Shown here piece by piece: positions 11,370 through 22,039 of a stretch of DNA of 64,000 bases. This DNA comes from Rhytidiadelphus loreus (taxonomy: Eukaryota; Streptophyta; Bryopsida; Hypnales; Hylocomiaceae). Made by a program: the position numbers and the translations under genes. How positions within the stretch are numbered: the stretch's first letter is position 1; every line of letters begins with the position of its first letter. The stretch covers positions 42,946,760 to 43,010,759 of the forward strand of contig OX344762.1 in the NCBI GenBank assembly GCA_947034895.1, written 5' to 3'. The notes beneath the pieces are model-generated. The model was given only the letters and a program-made list of their open reading frames with translations, was not told where the DNA came from and made no database searches.

Positions 11370-13375
11370 GTAGTTTTTTTGAGTCTTCTTAAACATCAAA
11401 AGGGAATCCCGAATTCACTTAGCATGCATTTTTTGGACACTAATTCATTAGTCATGAATTTTCAAAGTGTTGAAAATAGGTGCAGTACAAACTAGGGCAC
11501 AACTAGTCAGTGACCTAAGTTTGAGAGCACATTTCAGTGAATGAGAACTAATTAAACCACAAAGAATTTCCCAAGAGATAAACAATGCAGACAATGTAAA
11601 AGTACAACAATCGATAGTTTATAGTCTCCAATAGTCCAACGTCTAGAATTGGATTTCATAAATAGTGAAATTAGTTTGCGCCACACTAATTTCTTGACAT
11701 TTCACGCTCTATAAACATTTACTAATATTGTATAAGAATGCACTACTTTTGAAGTAGCTCTTATTGCAATTGCCACTCATGAAACTCCATGTGTACATAT
11801 GGAAATATTTGTAGAAATATTTGTTCAATTTGATGGTTTCTAATGTAACTTTCTTGGGGTAAGGCAACCTAATTGTTGAAGCAACCAAATTTCACTATTT
11901 AGTGCACTGAGTTTGAGCACACATTTAAGTGAATGAGAATAATTGAACCACAAAAATCTTCACAAGAGTTTGACAATGTAGCCACAATATAAAAGTACAG
12001 CAATCGATAGATTACAATCTCAACTCTGGAACTGGATTTTCATAAAAGCCGTCAATCTAATGGAGCCCATGTACTAACGGAGTATCAGAGTGTAGTCTGT
12101 TCCACGGGTGAAAGATGCCAGTCGAATGGCAGACCCGCAGGATGGACTCGTGTTTCATGGTCCTCTAAACTACGGATGTTGCTGGTCATGTGGGAGCCCC
12201 ACGAGTATTGCACACACCCCCAACCCACAATTGAAATTCCTATGATTCCTATAAACAAGCCCGCTGTCACAGGGGAGTAGGAAAATTTTATCCACCCTAT
12301 GGGCACTAAACTCACTAAGAAAGACTACACACCCAAAGCAAACAGTTGGAACGAGCGGCGCCAGTCCGTCTCACATCGAATACGCCAAAATGCTTCAAAT
12401 GTTCGTCGTGGGAAAGGCGGCTTCAGAGCAGGGGTCTCTTTGTGATTCCTTATGAAGGCCTTACACCTGAACAAGCGAACGAGGAGAATTGGCAGCTAGT
12501 TAGAAATGAGCTGACCCATTTTTCAATTTCAGGCAAACTGCAGAGCTATGTTTCATATACTTCTCTATTCAAAGTGAAACATACCAATGAAAGCACTGAT
12601 ATATGATAGAGAACTATGGACATGGGGCTAGTTTGGCTCAAAATGTATCTCCCTGGAAACGGACCTGAACATGAAGTCTTCCTCTGCTTCCTCGTTTACA
12701 TACAGTTTGCCGTTCTTCAATATGCTGCCCAGGATGAGTGTGCATGTTACCATGGAAATGGTCATGAGACCAACCACAAGTGCAGTCAAGACTCCGTAAA
12801 ATGCAATCCATATGATTCCTACAGTGTCCGCGTCGAAGCCGAATTGCGTAAGGGTCACCACAGCAAAGCCCGCAAAGAGAGCAGACAAGCTCGAAACTGC
12901 TTTCAGTTGCTCTGATTTCTCTTCTACATCTCTCCGATTCTTTTCCACAAATCTGCATAAAAAATTGCGAAGGATAAGCTCAGATATCACAGCAAGTGGT
13001 CCTGGCGTGATTGTCCACTTCGGAACACAGTTGGGCTGACTGATGTTCCCAAGATCGGCACGACAGGCATTTAATAAACTGACTGCTGGTTCACAGAACT
13101 CAAGAAAAATCTCAGAATTTCAAGCTATTCAGAAGCAAACCTATCAGATCTAGCATCTTACATTTATCCCCTTTTGTTTGCCATTCAGTTTTTTCCAGTC
13201 TTTTGTGGCCCTACGTTCAATGTAGTCACACCTTTGCAATGAAACCTCATAAGGTGGACAAGGCGAAGAGGTACTAAAATACATTTGAAGTCCTTAGTTC
13301 TGGTGCTAGAAAACTCAAGGAAAGAAAACAAGGAAGGTACTTCATTAAGAAATGAGCAATAAAATATACCTCGTC
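11370..13375 (-). repeat. left arm of an inverted repeat holding a truncated ORAI-like gene copy
   Basis: This segment is the reverse complement of 20,726-22,760. The part from about 12,060 to 13,375 is nearly identical to its partner, while 11,370-12,060 is clearly more diverged with small indels. Homology stops abruptly at 13,375, just inside the end of ORAI exon 3. Inside the arm, about 11,510-11,690 and 11,906-12,060 are diverged direct copies of each other. The two arms are separated by about 7.3 kb containing UGT1 and the 5' half of the complete ORAI-like gene. Confidence 0.85.
12085..12952 (-). pseudogene. truncated ORAI-like channel pseudogene (exons 4 and 5 only)
   Basis: Copies of the last two exons of the complete gene at 19,520-22,039 lie here in opposite orientation: exon 4 copy 12952-12665 (288 nt, same predicted peptide) and exon 5 copy 12466-12085 (382 nt). 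Splice sites are preserved. Exons 1-3 are absent because homology ends at about 13,375. Exon 5 has a TTG-to-TAG change at 12,327-12,325, so translation would stop early in the third membrane segment (after FALGV). The intron between the two exons lacks about 18 bp present in the complete copy. I infer a non-functional copy. Transcription from a neighbouring promoter is possible but cannot be judged. Confidence 0.85.
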
Positions 13376-13699
13376 CTGATATATGGTAGAGAATTAAGGA
13401 TATTATCAATAAGATATGAAATTTCAATATATTGTGCACATCTATACCAGAAATCAACTCTAGGTTCTCATGTTCTGCTTGTGCATATCTTATTACTATG
13501 GGTTTGAGATGATTATTGGTCCACATACCGCTAAAGAGATCTACTTTTCGGTTTTGTAGGATTGGAAGCAACTGCAGGGCAGCTGTCAACTCTCTTTCAT
13601 CAGATCAACTAACAGTCAGAAGTCACGATGCGGTGACTTTGCAGCCGGAACATGCTGTACGGGGGCGGCTACGGCACTTGCTTTCTGAGTTTCCTCACT

Positions 13700-14035
13700 A
13701 GGTGAGCCTCACTGCCAGTATAAACTTACATTCTTCTCAATCAGCTGCTCAGAATCTTGCCTCTGCGATTGGCACGCGTTTCGCCGCAAGGCGTGCATTT
13801 CTCAGTATCAGTAGTTCAGTCTGTCACTTCCCTGCGTGCTGCACAAGTTTTCACAGCAAGGGCTTGCATTCTGTAACAGTAGCTTAGTGTCTGCGTGTTG
13901 CACGAGTTTTCACAGCAAGGCTTGCAATCTCCTGTAGCAGTATCTCAGTCTCTTGCCTCAGTGCATGTTGCGCGAGATTTCGCAGCAAGGCTTGCATTCT
14001 TCATTATTGTAGCTCACTCTCTTGCCTCAGTTTTC
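13700..14035 (+). repeat. minisatellite upstream of UGT1 (about four units of 55-70 bp)
   Basis: Imperfect tandem units contain the core CACAGCAAGGCTTGCA followed by a stretch ending in CTCTTGCCTCAG. It directly precedes the UGT1 start codon and ends about 20 bp before it, so it lies in the 5' UTR or core promoter. Homologous arrays precede UGT2 (about six units) and UGT3 (about four units). Confidence 0.75.
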
Positions 14036-14055
14036 AGCTGGATTCGGAGACGGAG

Positions 14056-16216
14056 ATGGTTCCGAATGAAAAGGTGAGGACGAGGACGACGAGGACGACT
14101 CGGGGGCACATTGTGGTCGTCCCGCTTCCTTCCCAAGGTCATGTCACTCCTGCTTGGCAACTGGCGCAACAACTGTTGGCCCAGGGCTTCCGCATCACTT
14201 TCGTCAACACCGACCATAACCACGGGCAAATGATGAAATCCCGGAGCTCTGCCAAAGCTATGGCGATGGAGCCCCCCGAGTAAGCACTTGGAACAATCAG
14301 TGAGTATAGCTAGCTTGAATTAGTCTCTCGAGCGAACTCCGGTTCTGGTTGAGAGTTAATAACGGTTTCGGGTTGCAGTATTGATACTCTGATCGGGATT
14401 AGTCCCTGTGAAACCTGATGTTCATACTCATGTTGTCAAATTTCATGAGGCACCGCGTCGACGAAGTAGTGCGATTTAGCTAAGTAACTGCGTTGTTAGC
14501 ACCAATTTGCTGACATTGCAGGAATTTAGTAACTAAGCTACTTGGCGCTACTTGGTTGACGTGGGACTGGGCAGGGCCTAATCCGAGGTGATGAAGACTG
14601 AAAGAAGAGGCGTGACAACAACTTTGGAGTAGACTCTAGTAGAGGTCTCGTGCTCTAAACATTCATGCACTGCTTGAATGATTTCTAACTTGGTAATCCT
14701 CATTCTCGAGAAGAATTCTAAACTACTATGTTCTGCTTCAAAGATTTCCAACGTCATAGCCCTAATTCACTAGGATATGTCAACACACACCTGTACTGCT
14801 TGAAGGGCTTCTAATCCTGTAATTGTAATTCACGAGAAGAATTCTAAGCACTCATGTACTGCTTGCAGGGTTAGTAACTTGTAACCCTTATTGTGCAGCA
14901 AAGAGATCGATTTCGTCTCGATGTCCGACGGTCTCCCCAAAGATCTTCGCCTCGCGCGCAACTTCAAGGAGTTCAACCGGGCGATCTTGAGCATGGGACC
15001 CATCTTGGAGGCGCTGCTCCTGACCTTGCACCCCCCCACCATCACCTGCATCATCCGCGACATTCGAATGTCGGCCGTGCACGCCATTGCGAAAAAGCTC
15101 GGCATTCCTGTGGTTGGTCTGGCCACCCCTTCCGCCATTTCCAAGCAATGCGTGTTCAACCTCCCAGTCCTTTTATCCTCAAGGCTTCTCCCATTGCCAC
15201 CTCGTCCACCCGGTTGCACACCCTCCTTCAACGCAAGTAGTCTAATGCTAAATCCCCTTCGAAATCCCGCCGCTCGCCAAACTCTAGTGGCGTCCCACAT
15301 TTCTGGCGTCTCCCCAACTCTGCGAGTCCAAGACCTCCCAACTCACACCCTCGCCGACCTCGATGACTACTACCTCAAAATCCATCGCGACATACAAAGT
15401 CCGCTTCTCCCTGACTGTGAATGCATCCTCTTCAACACGTTTCACGACTTAGAGGGGGAAGTTCTCGACGTCATTGACATAAATTCCCGAGTGTTCGCTG
15501 TCGGCCCTCTCGTCTTGGCGGGGGCGGGAACTGGCAGTACACTCCGAGAAGAAGAATCTGGCGTCCTCTCTTGGCTGGACACCCAAACCCCTAATTCCGT
15601 CGTGTTCGTCTCCTTCGGGAGCCTGGCCACGGTCTCCATCATTCAGATGCGAGAGCTTGCTTCCGGTCTTGAGCAAAGCAACGCTTCCTTCTTGTGGGTG
15701 ATTCGAGACGACACCGTCGTCGACGAGGAGAAAGCTGAATTTGAAACGTGGTTCCCAAAGTTTGCGATCAAAATCAAGAACCGTGGGTTACTTGTTACCT
15801 GGGCACCGCAATCAACCGTTCTCTCCCATCCCGCGATAGCTGCGTTTCTCACGCACTGCGGATGGAACTCCACCATCGAGAGCATCGCATACGGAGTGCC
15901 GATGCTGGCGTGGCCCGGACACGGAGACCAGCCCACGAATGCGCACTACATTGCGCACGTTTGGAAAGTCGGGATGGAGCTGGAGGTGCGAGAAATCGAA
16001 GCTGTTGTTGCGAGAGAAGAAATCGAACGGAAGGTGAGGAAGATGGTGGCGAGAGAGGGAATGGATCCCGAGGTGGAGTCCGTGAGGGCGAATGTGAGGA
16101 AGCTGGAGTGTGCGGCGAGGAAGGCTGTTGCGAAAGGAGGCTCTTCGCATGCGGCGATGGTGAAGTTCGTGGAGTTTCTCGAGAGGCGGATGATGGCGCG
16201 CGCTTCCAATTCTTGA
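14056..16216 (+). CDS. family-1 UDP-glycosyltransferase, UGT1 (intact)
   Basis: Two exons, 14056-14279 and 14899-16216, joined in phase 2 (GTAAGC donor, TGTGCAG acceptor), give 513 aa. The enzyme should transfer a sugar from a UDP-sugar to a small lipophilic acceptor in the cytosol. The start is the first ATG in frame. The N-terminus has an Arg/Thr-rich stretch (residues 7-17), then HIVVVPLPSQGHVTP with the conserved catalytic His (H29). An Asp at about residue 129 (CIIRDIRMS) lies where the His-activating Asp sits. The 44-residue PSPG sugar-donor box spans residues 376-419, starting WAPQ, with THCGWNS and ending WPGHGDQ; a terminal Gln usually goes with UDP-glucose. All key residues are present. 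The acceptor substrate cannot be predicted. The gene lies between the truncated ORAI copy and the complete ORAI-like gene, in the same orientation as the latter. Confidence 0.93.
14640..14890 (+). repeat. intron minisatellite of UGT1 (about four units of about 63 bp)
   Basis: Units share the core ACTGCTTGAA and GAGAAGAATTCTAA. The array fills the 3' half of the single UGT intron. UGT2 has about five units (28,480-28,760) and UGT3 about four (36,880-37,115). Confidence 0.7.
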
Positions 16217-16402
16217 AGGTTTCGATGTCTGCGCGCGTTCATGACGTTGTGCATGGGTGCCTCGGAAGGTATTATGCCTCCCGAGATGCCTGGGTAAGAG
16301 TTGCATCTAGTTAAAGTGGATTGAGAAGTCATACTAGATAATTTTGTTCTTGGTAGGTGTTCCCTTTTCAAGGATGCAAAAGGGACCGTGGCCTCAATCA
16401 TA

Positions 16403-16680
16403 AACAATATTATGTTTTGGGACAGCTCGTCTTAAAGAATTGTTTGCTATAGAGTAAACGTGGGTGATTATACTTTGTAAGCACGTGAAAATGGATGCAT
16501 ATTGATCAGATAGATTATTTGGATATTGCATGCAACATTGGTCAACAATATTAAATTTTGGGAGTTCATCTTGAAGAATTGTTTACTATAGAGCAAACGT
16601 GGGTGATTACTTTTGTAAGCACGTGAAAATGGATGCATGCTGATCGGATAGTTTGGATATTGCATGCAATATTGTGAGAC
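16403..16680 (+). repeat. two-unit tandem repeat, about 140 bp each
   Basis: 16,403-16,543 and 16,544-16,680 are about 85 percent alike by eye, sharing AAGCACGTGAAAATGGATGC and TTTGGATATTGCATGCAA. Related diverged sequence occurs inverted at about 34,060-34,330 and again near 24,620-24,970, so this is part of a local repeat family. Confidence 0.65.
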
Positions 16681-18560
16681 TTGTAGTGGGTGCATGTGAC
16701 ATTGAGTTGTGCAACAATGCATGCATAAGGCTTATAATAAGTAAGTGTATGTCACAGTGAGTTGTGCAATTAATATGCATGTGCTACACTGTGGCTAGTA
16801 GCTCGACTAAAAATCCACCTTCACTTGCTTGAAGTTCTTGGTATTTGATTGTGTTTTTGGATCTTGTTCATGAAGAATTGATGGGTATGGAGCAAATGGG
16901 AGGGACTACTAGGAATCTTATGGAAGGAGATGTTTGATGAATTTCAATAGGATCTTGGATGTAGAACTCTATGACTTGTAACTTGTGTGCATGTCACACC
17001 GGCAATTGTGCAACATATGAATTAATGCATGTAATATGCTATGGGTCCAAAGTTTTCGTGTGGCTGGACCAAAAATATTTGTTGAAAGGTGGCAACATTT
17101 CTACACACAAATTAATAGGTATTCTTATTATCTATAATAAGAAGTCACATTTTGAGCTTTACAACTTTCTTATGAGAAGATATTTCTTACTCGTCCTTTT
17201 CCACGAAAGGTTTGCAAACAAATATATGCACCTTCCATGTAACATAGAAAAGATCTATTTAGATAGTTAGACCTAAAATAACCTATGGAATATTAGGGTT
17301 CTTAGCAATTATTCAAGAGAAAGAAGACTTTAGATCTATTTAGACATTAGATGGAATTGGAGGGGCTGGAGGGCCGTTTTAGGTTGTTCCCAACTCCGTT
17401 CCCCAGGCCCCATCGAATGCAGATGTTAGGTGTGTGTTTTGTTTTTTAAATTTTTTTTTTTTTTTTTAAGTTGACGTGGCAATCGTTCGGCCAGGTCAGC
17501 AGGCCTCGCGAACAGCCAATTTCGTCCAATTTCCCACTTGGGAACTCGCGGCCCTTCCCAGTAGGGAAATTCCATCTAATGAGGTATTTCTTGACACCTA
17601 CTATTGTAACCTTGTTCCATAAATAACTAGTATAAACTCTGACCTGGTAATATGAAGAATCTATGCTAAATGTTTGATTATATAGTGAATATAGAATCTT
17701 TTTGTAAATGCCATCAAGATCGAACAATAACAAAAATAATTTAATCATTCGAGCCATACTCAAATACTTCAAAGGCTATAATTATAAGTGTAGATTCTTT
17801 ATTATATAATTCTTTTGTTTCTATAAGAAAGAAATGACCTGTTGTATACAAACCCACGTCCCAACATGTGAAAAGTGTGAATATACTTACAAACAATAAT
17901 GAAGCAACAATGCCTTTGTGAGTGCCTGAGCATCAACATTGTTGCATCCCAACACATGAATGAGGTGAAACTCACCTCCAATCACCTCTAATGTACATAT
18001 GAGGTGTCAAAAGACATTGCCAAGGCCCAAAGTCAAGTCCCCATAGTCTTAAAGTCCTCTACAAGCATCTTTTGCACTCCAAGCCCTCCAAATTAATTTC
18101 TTGCATTTACATACTTGTAGTTGACAACAAATAACATTCATTCACCCATCACCCATTCCAAACCTCTAATTATAAATTTAACTAAATTTATCTATGCACA
18201 TCAATTTAAGTGAAAGAATTTATTACTTGTCTCTCCATTCTATAATACTAGTTGCTTTTGGATTTTCTATGTGTTCCAAATTTCTACTCCTTTTCAACAA
18301 TGTACTTTCAAAATTTCAAATTTTGATTTTTTTAATAAATCACCATTACTTGATTGTTTTTCATTATTACATAAACCTTTTATGATAATTTCAAAATCTT
18401 TTAAAAACATTTTGTAAGATAGGAATGCTTCGACTTTCTAAAGTTTCTTTATTTTTTATAAATGTAAATCCCAATTTTTGGCAATTGTAAGGACTCATTG
18501 CTTGTTTTTTTTACTTGTTTACTACAAATTCATTTGTGCATTCATTTGAAGTTTTCTACC
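16680..18560. other. AT-rich spacer between UGT1 and the ORAI-like gene, no gene seen
   Basis: This is non-coding DNA. Its inverted homologue lies at about 32,270-34,060 and differs by many substitutions and several indels, including the MITE at 17,345-17,581 here and an extra segment of about 180 bp (about 32,511-32,690) there. Open frames are short and not shared between the copies. Confidence 0.6.
17345..17581. mobile_element. MITE (237 bp) present in only one duplicate arm
   Basis: Terminal inverted repeats CATTAGATGGAATT and AATTCCATCTAATG bound a non-coding segment more GC-rich than its surroundings, with a run of T in the middle. The homologous inverted copy near 33,460-33,490 lacks it and passes directly from flank to flank, so the insertion followed the duplication or was lost from the other copy. 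A clear target-site duplication could not be defined. Confidence 0.75.
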
Positions 18561-19985
18561 AAATCCTTAATATTATCATTACTACAAAAAAAACTAATAT
18601 TCAACGACAAAAGGAGTAGATAATTCTACCTTCATGACTTTTTGAATTCAAGAGTTGATAATATGAAATTCCTAGAAAACAAATTATTCCATGGAAAATG
18701 CAATCTAGAAATGTGGTTTTGAAGAAATGTAGTTCATTGTTTGTGAATTTCAGGTTTTTCAGACTTCCAACTCTACAACGATGGAAAATCTATGACATGA
18801 AATGAACCCAATTTTTCTCAAAACCAATTTCCAAGACTCCAGTTCTCATTTTTCATTTTTTTCATTTTTCATGGGGTGGTCCAATTTTCGCGAATTTCTC
18901 GTTGCAAACTGAAATTTGAGAGGAGCAGTGCTGTGGATCGGTGAGTTCTCCAATTGATTAGGGTTGCGCCAGCGATGGTGACCCGCTAGTTAATTGGAGC
19001 GCTTACTCTGCCATTACAGCTTCCAGAATTGGATTTGGTGTCATAGGAAGGATCGGATTCTCGTGGAAGTGGCGGATTTAGCGAGCTAGATTTTGCAAAT
19101 TGTCGTTCACGGGTGTGAATTTGCGAGACTTGGAACCGGAGATGGAGTGGGAGAATCATCGCCGTGTGTCTGTGAAAGGCTTCTGGATTGATGGAGATTG
19201 GCACCTCAAGTTGCGACATGCGTTCAGAATCTAGGTTCGCATTTGTTACAATATCATGGCGAGCTTGCTGGTGCTTCCGTTTTGGCAATTTCGAATTCGT
19301 GTATCTTTTTGATAGCTGCTGTCCCATTTCCAGGTAGTGTGTGACAAACGCACAAGGTTTCTGATTTTCGTTAATCTCTCCGAAACTTCTTGGATTTGGC
19401 AATCCTACTGAAGGCTCGGTGGTCGATTAGGGTTTGAGTTGGATGTTCGGACTCCGTTTTTGTTTTTGCAATTGACGACGACCGAGTGCGGAAAGAGTTT
19501 CTGTGAGGTGGACACGACGATGTCCGGAAAGAACGACCTCCATATTAGGGCTTGCCTTTCAGTGAGTACGCTGTGGAATTAGAAGTTGATCGTTTGGAAG
19601 GTACTACTATGCACTGGTTTCTACACAGGGAGTTATGGCGCATGTGTAGCTAGTTCTTATCATTTCAAAGCCACACGCATCGGGTGCCGCGAGCCCCGCA
19701 GTGGAGCACCATGGGGTCCTCAGCCATGGACGCTATGCAAGTCCTCTTCACCGCTTTCGACACGGGTATGTCGAGCAAGTGGCGAGAGGAGGATCGGTCT
19801 TGGCGGGATGAAGACCGGACGTGGCGATGTGAGGATCTCGATTATAGACGGGAAGAAAGGGAATGGCGGGAGCAAGAAAAGGATATGCGAGAGTTGGAGC
19901 TCAGGTACTTTTTTGAGTCTCCCTCTTCCTGTTCTTCAGACGTGTGCTCTTAGGGTTTAAGACTCATAGCATCTGTAGTTTGTCA
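18560..19985 (+). repeat. near-identical tract shared with about 30,870-32,270 (inverted)
   Basis: This tract carries the ORAI-like promoter region, leader and exons 1-2. By eye it matches the inverted copy essentially base for base, whereas the DNA on both sides of the tract differs from its partner by roughly 10-20 percent plus indels. The tract therefore looks younger than the duplication around it. Confidence 0.75.
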
Positions 19986-22039
19986 CTGCATTGGTGATTT
20001 TATAAGGGAAGGGAAATAGACGCAGATGTTGGATATGTTGTGCGATTGATAAAAGAAAGTGGTTTAAATGAATGAATTGAGGTAGAGGATCCTATTTGCG
20101 TCACTTTCAGCATTTTAACCAAGATGTGGGGTGTGCTTTCATTGGGAGATCAGTAGAGAGTGTTGGAGATACTACTTTGGGTGCATGAGCCAAATCTGTT
20201 GAGACCAAATTATTATCATTATGTATGATTTTCTTATGCTATTTCAAAGCGGGAGGTTGTAGACCACAATAAGCGACAGTAGGCAACCCCACTTCCATTT
20301 GAATATCAGTGGCGATAGGCATTTAACAGTCATGCTTGCACCTTTTTGCTAATTGAAGGCCAACCGAGTGTATGAATAGATGAGTTTCAGTTTGTAGCTG
20401 GGGTCAGTGTAGGTGACGATAACACGTCTCTCATGGTTTAGTGTCTTCTTACCTACGATGCTGATCTTTTGCAGCTTGTATATTCGATCCACGTATGGAA
20501 ATAGCATGAGTTGCGGCTCTGTTACTTGGACTGCAAACCCTTTTTCAATACCTGGAAGTCATTGTGTGCTTGGGCCAGATGATGTGACCAGTATGTCGTG
20601 TTACTTGGCCTTTTTATGATTTTCGTTCATTTATAACTTGTATCCTGGTATTTACTTGGGATCGGGCATGCAGATGGCGAGAGGAAGATATAGAGCAGCG
20701 GCATGTGGAGAATGCCAGATATCTCTGGATGAGGTATATTTTATTGCTCATTTCTTAATGAAGTACCTTCCTTGTTTTCTTTCCTTGAGTTTTCTAGCAC
20801 CAGGACTAAGGACTTCAAATGTAATTTAGCACCTCTTCGTCTTGTCCACCTTATGAGGTTTCATTGCAAAGGTGTGGCTACATTGAACGTAGGGCCACAA
20901 AAGACTGGAAAAAACTGAATGGCAAACAAAAGGGGATAAATGTAAGATGCTAGATCTGATAGGTTTGCTTCTGAATAGCTTGAAATTCTGAGATTTTTCT
21001 TGAGTTCTGTGAACCAGCAGTCAGTTTATTAAATGCCTGTCGTGCCGATCTTGGGAACATCAGTCAGCCCAACTGTGTTCCGAAGTGGACAATCACGCCA
21101 GGACCACTTGCTGTGATATCTGAGCTTATCCTTCGCAATTTTTTATGCAGATTTGTGGAAAAGAATCGGAGAGATGTAGAAGAGAAATCAGAGCAACTGA
21201 AAGCAGTTTCGAGCTTGTCTGCTCTCTTTGCGGGCTTTGCTGTGGTGACCCTTACGCAATTCGGCTTCGACGCGGACACTGTAGGAATCATATGGATTGC
21301 ATTTTACGGAGTCTTGACTGCACTTGTGGTTGGTCTCATGACCATTTCCATGGTAACATGCACACTCATCCTGGGCAGCATATTGAAGAACGGCAAACTG
21401 TATGTAAACGAGGAAGCAGAGGAAGACTTCATGTTCAGGTCCGTTTCCGGGGAGATACATTTTGAGCCAAACTAGCCCCATATCCATAGTTCTCTATCAT
21501 ATATCAGTGCTTTCATTGGTATGCTTCAGTTCCTCCTTGTACTTTTCACTTTGAATAGAGAAGTATATGAAACATAGCTCTGCAGTTTGCCTGAAATTGA
21601 AAAAATGGGCCAGCTCATCTCTAACTAGCTGCCAATTCTCCTCGTTCGCTTGTTCAGGTGTAAGGCCTTCATAAGGAATCACAAAGAGACCCCTGCTCTG
21701 AAGCCGCCTTTCCCACGACGAACATTTGAAGCATTTTGGCGTATTCGATGTGAGACGGACTGGCGCCGCTCGTTCCAACTGTTTGCTTTGGGTGTGTTGT
21801 CTTTCTTAGTGAGTTTAGTGCCCATAGGGTGGATAAAATTTTCCTACTCCCCTGTGACAGCGGGCTTGTTTATAGGAATCATAGGAATTTCAATTGTGGG
21901 TTGGGGATGTGTGCAATACTCTTGGGGCTCCCACATGACCAGCAACATCCGTAGTTTAGAGGACCATGAAACACGAGTCCATCCTGCGGGTCTGCCATTC
22001 GACTGGCATCTTTCACCCGTGGAACAGACTACACTCTGA
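19520..22039 (+). CDS. ORAI-like (CRAC-type) calcium channel, complete copy
   Basis: Five exons: 19520-19561, 19702-19904, 20674-20733, 21151-21438 and 21658-22039. All phases agree and give 324 aa. If the first small exon is not used, translation would start at 19,711 (307 aa). ORAI proteins form hexameric plasma-membrane Ca2+ channels. Residues about 30-100 are a heptad-repeated, charged, Trp/Arg-rich region, likely a coiled coil. Four hydrophobic segments follow: TM1 (about 122-141), TM2 (about 146-177, ending MVTCTLILGSI), TM3 (about 215-245, ending GWIKF) and TM4 (about 249-273). TM1 reads SALFAGFAVVTLTQFGFDAD and aligns with ORAI1 [20 protein letters not shown], so the pore glycine, phenylalanine and valine and the outer two Asp are kept. 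The selectivity-filter Glu (E106 in ORAI1) is Gln138 here. Partial inverted copies lie at 12,085-12,952 and 30,952-31,336. ORAI identity rests on remembered alignment. Confidence 0.78.

Larger units (their letters stand above)
13540..16320 (+). repeat. UGT duplication unit, copy 1
   Basis: This is the block containing UGT1 with its 5' minisatellite, intron repeats and short 3' flank. It recurs inverted at about 27,070-30,080 (UGT2) and about 35,490-38,160 (UGT3). Copies 2 and 3 are much closer to each other than to copy 1; for example both carry an insertion relative to copy 1 in the middle of exon 2 (SPAEVSARQ versus NPAARQ). Copy 1 and copy 3 are parts of a larger inverted block that continues to about 20,160 and about 30,535 respectively. 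Confidence 0.85.

Noticed and set aside
15748..16314. Long Arg/Cys-rich open frames overlapping the UGT exons on both strands
   Set aside because: These are shadow frames of GC-rich coding exons and recur at all three UGT copies. They have no family resemblance.
18986..19402. 138-codon open frame with an identical twin at 31,454-31,870
   Set aside because: It has no ATG, runs antisense to the ORAI leader and promoter, and is identical only because the DNA tract is identical in both copies. Chance frame.
20413..20829. Open frames with hydrophobic stretches inside ORAI intron 2 and beyond
   Set aside because: They overlap the intron and exon 3 in another frame, and splice phases of the ORAI model explain the region.
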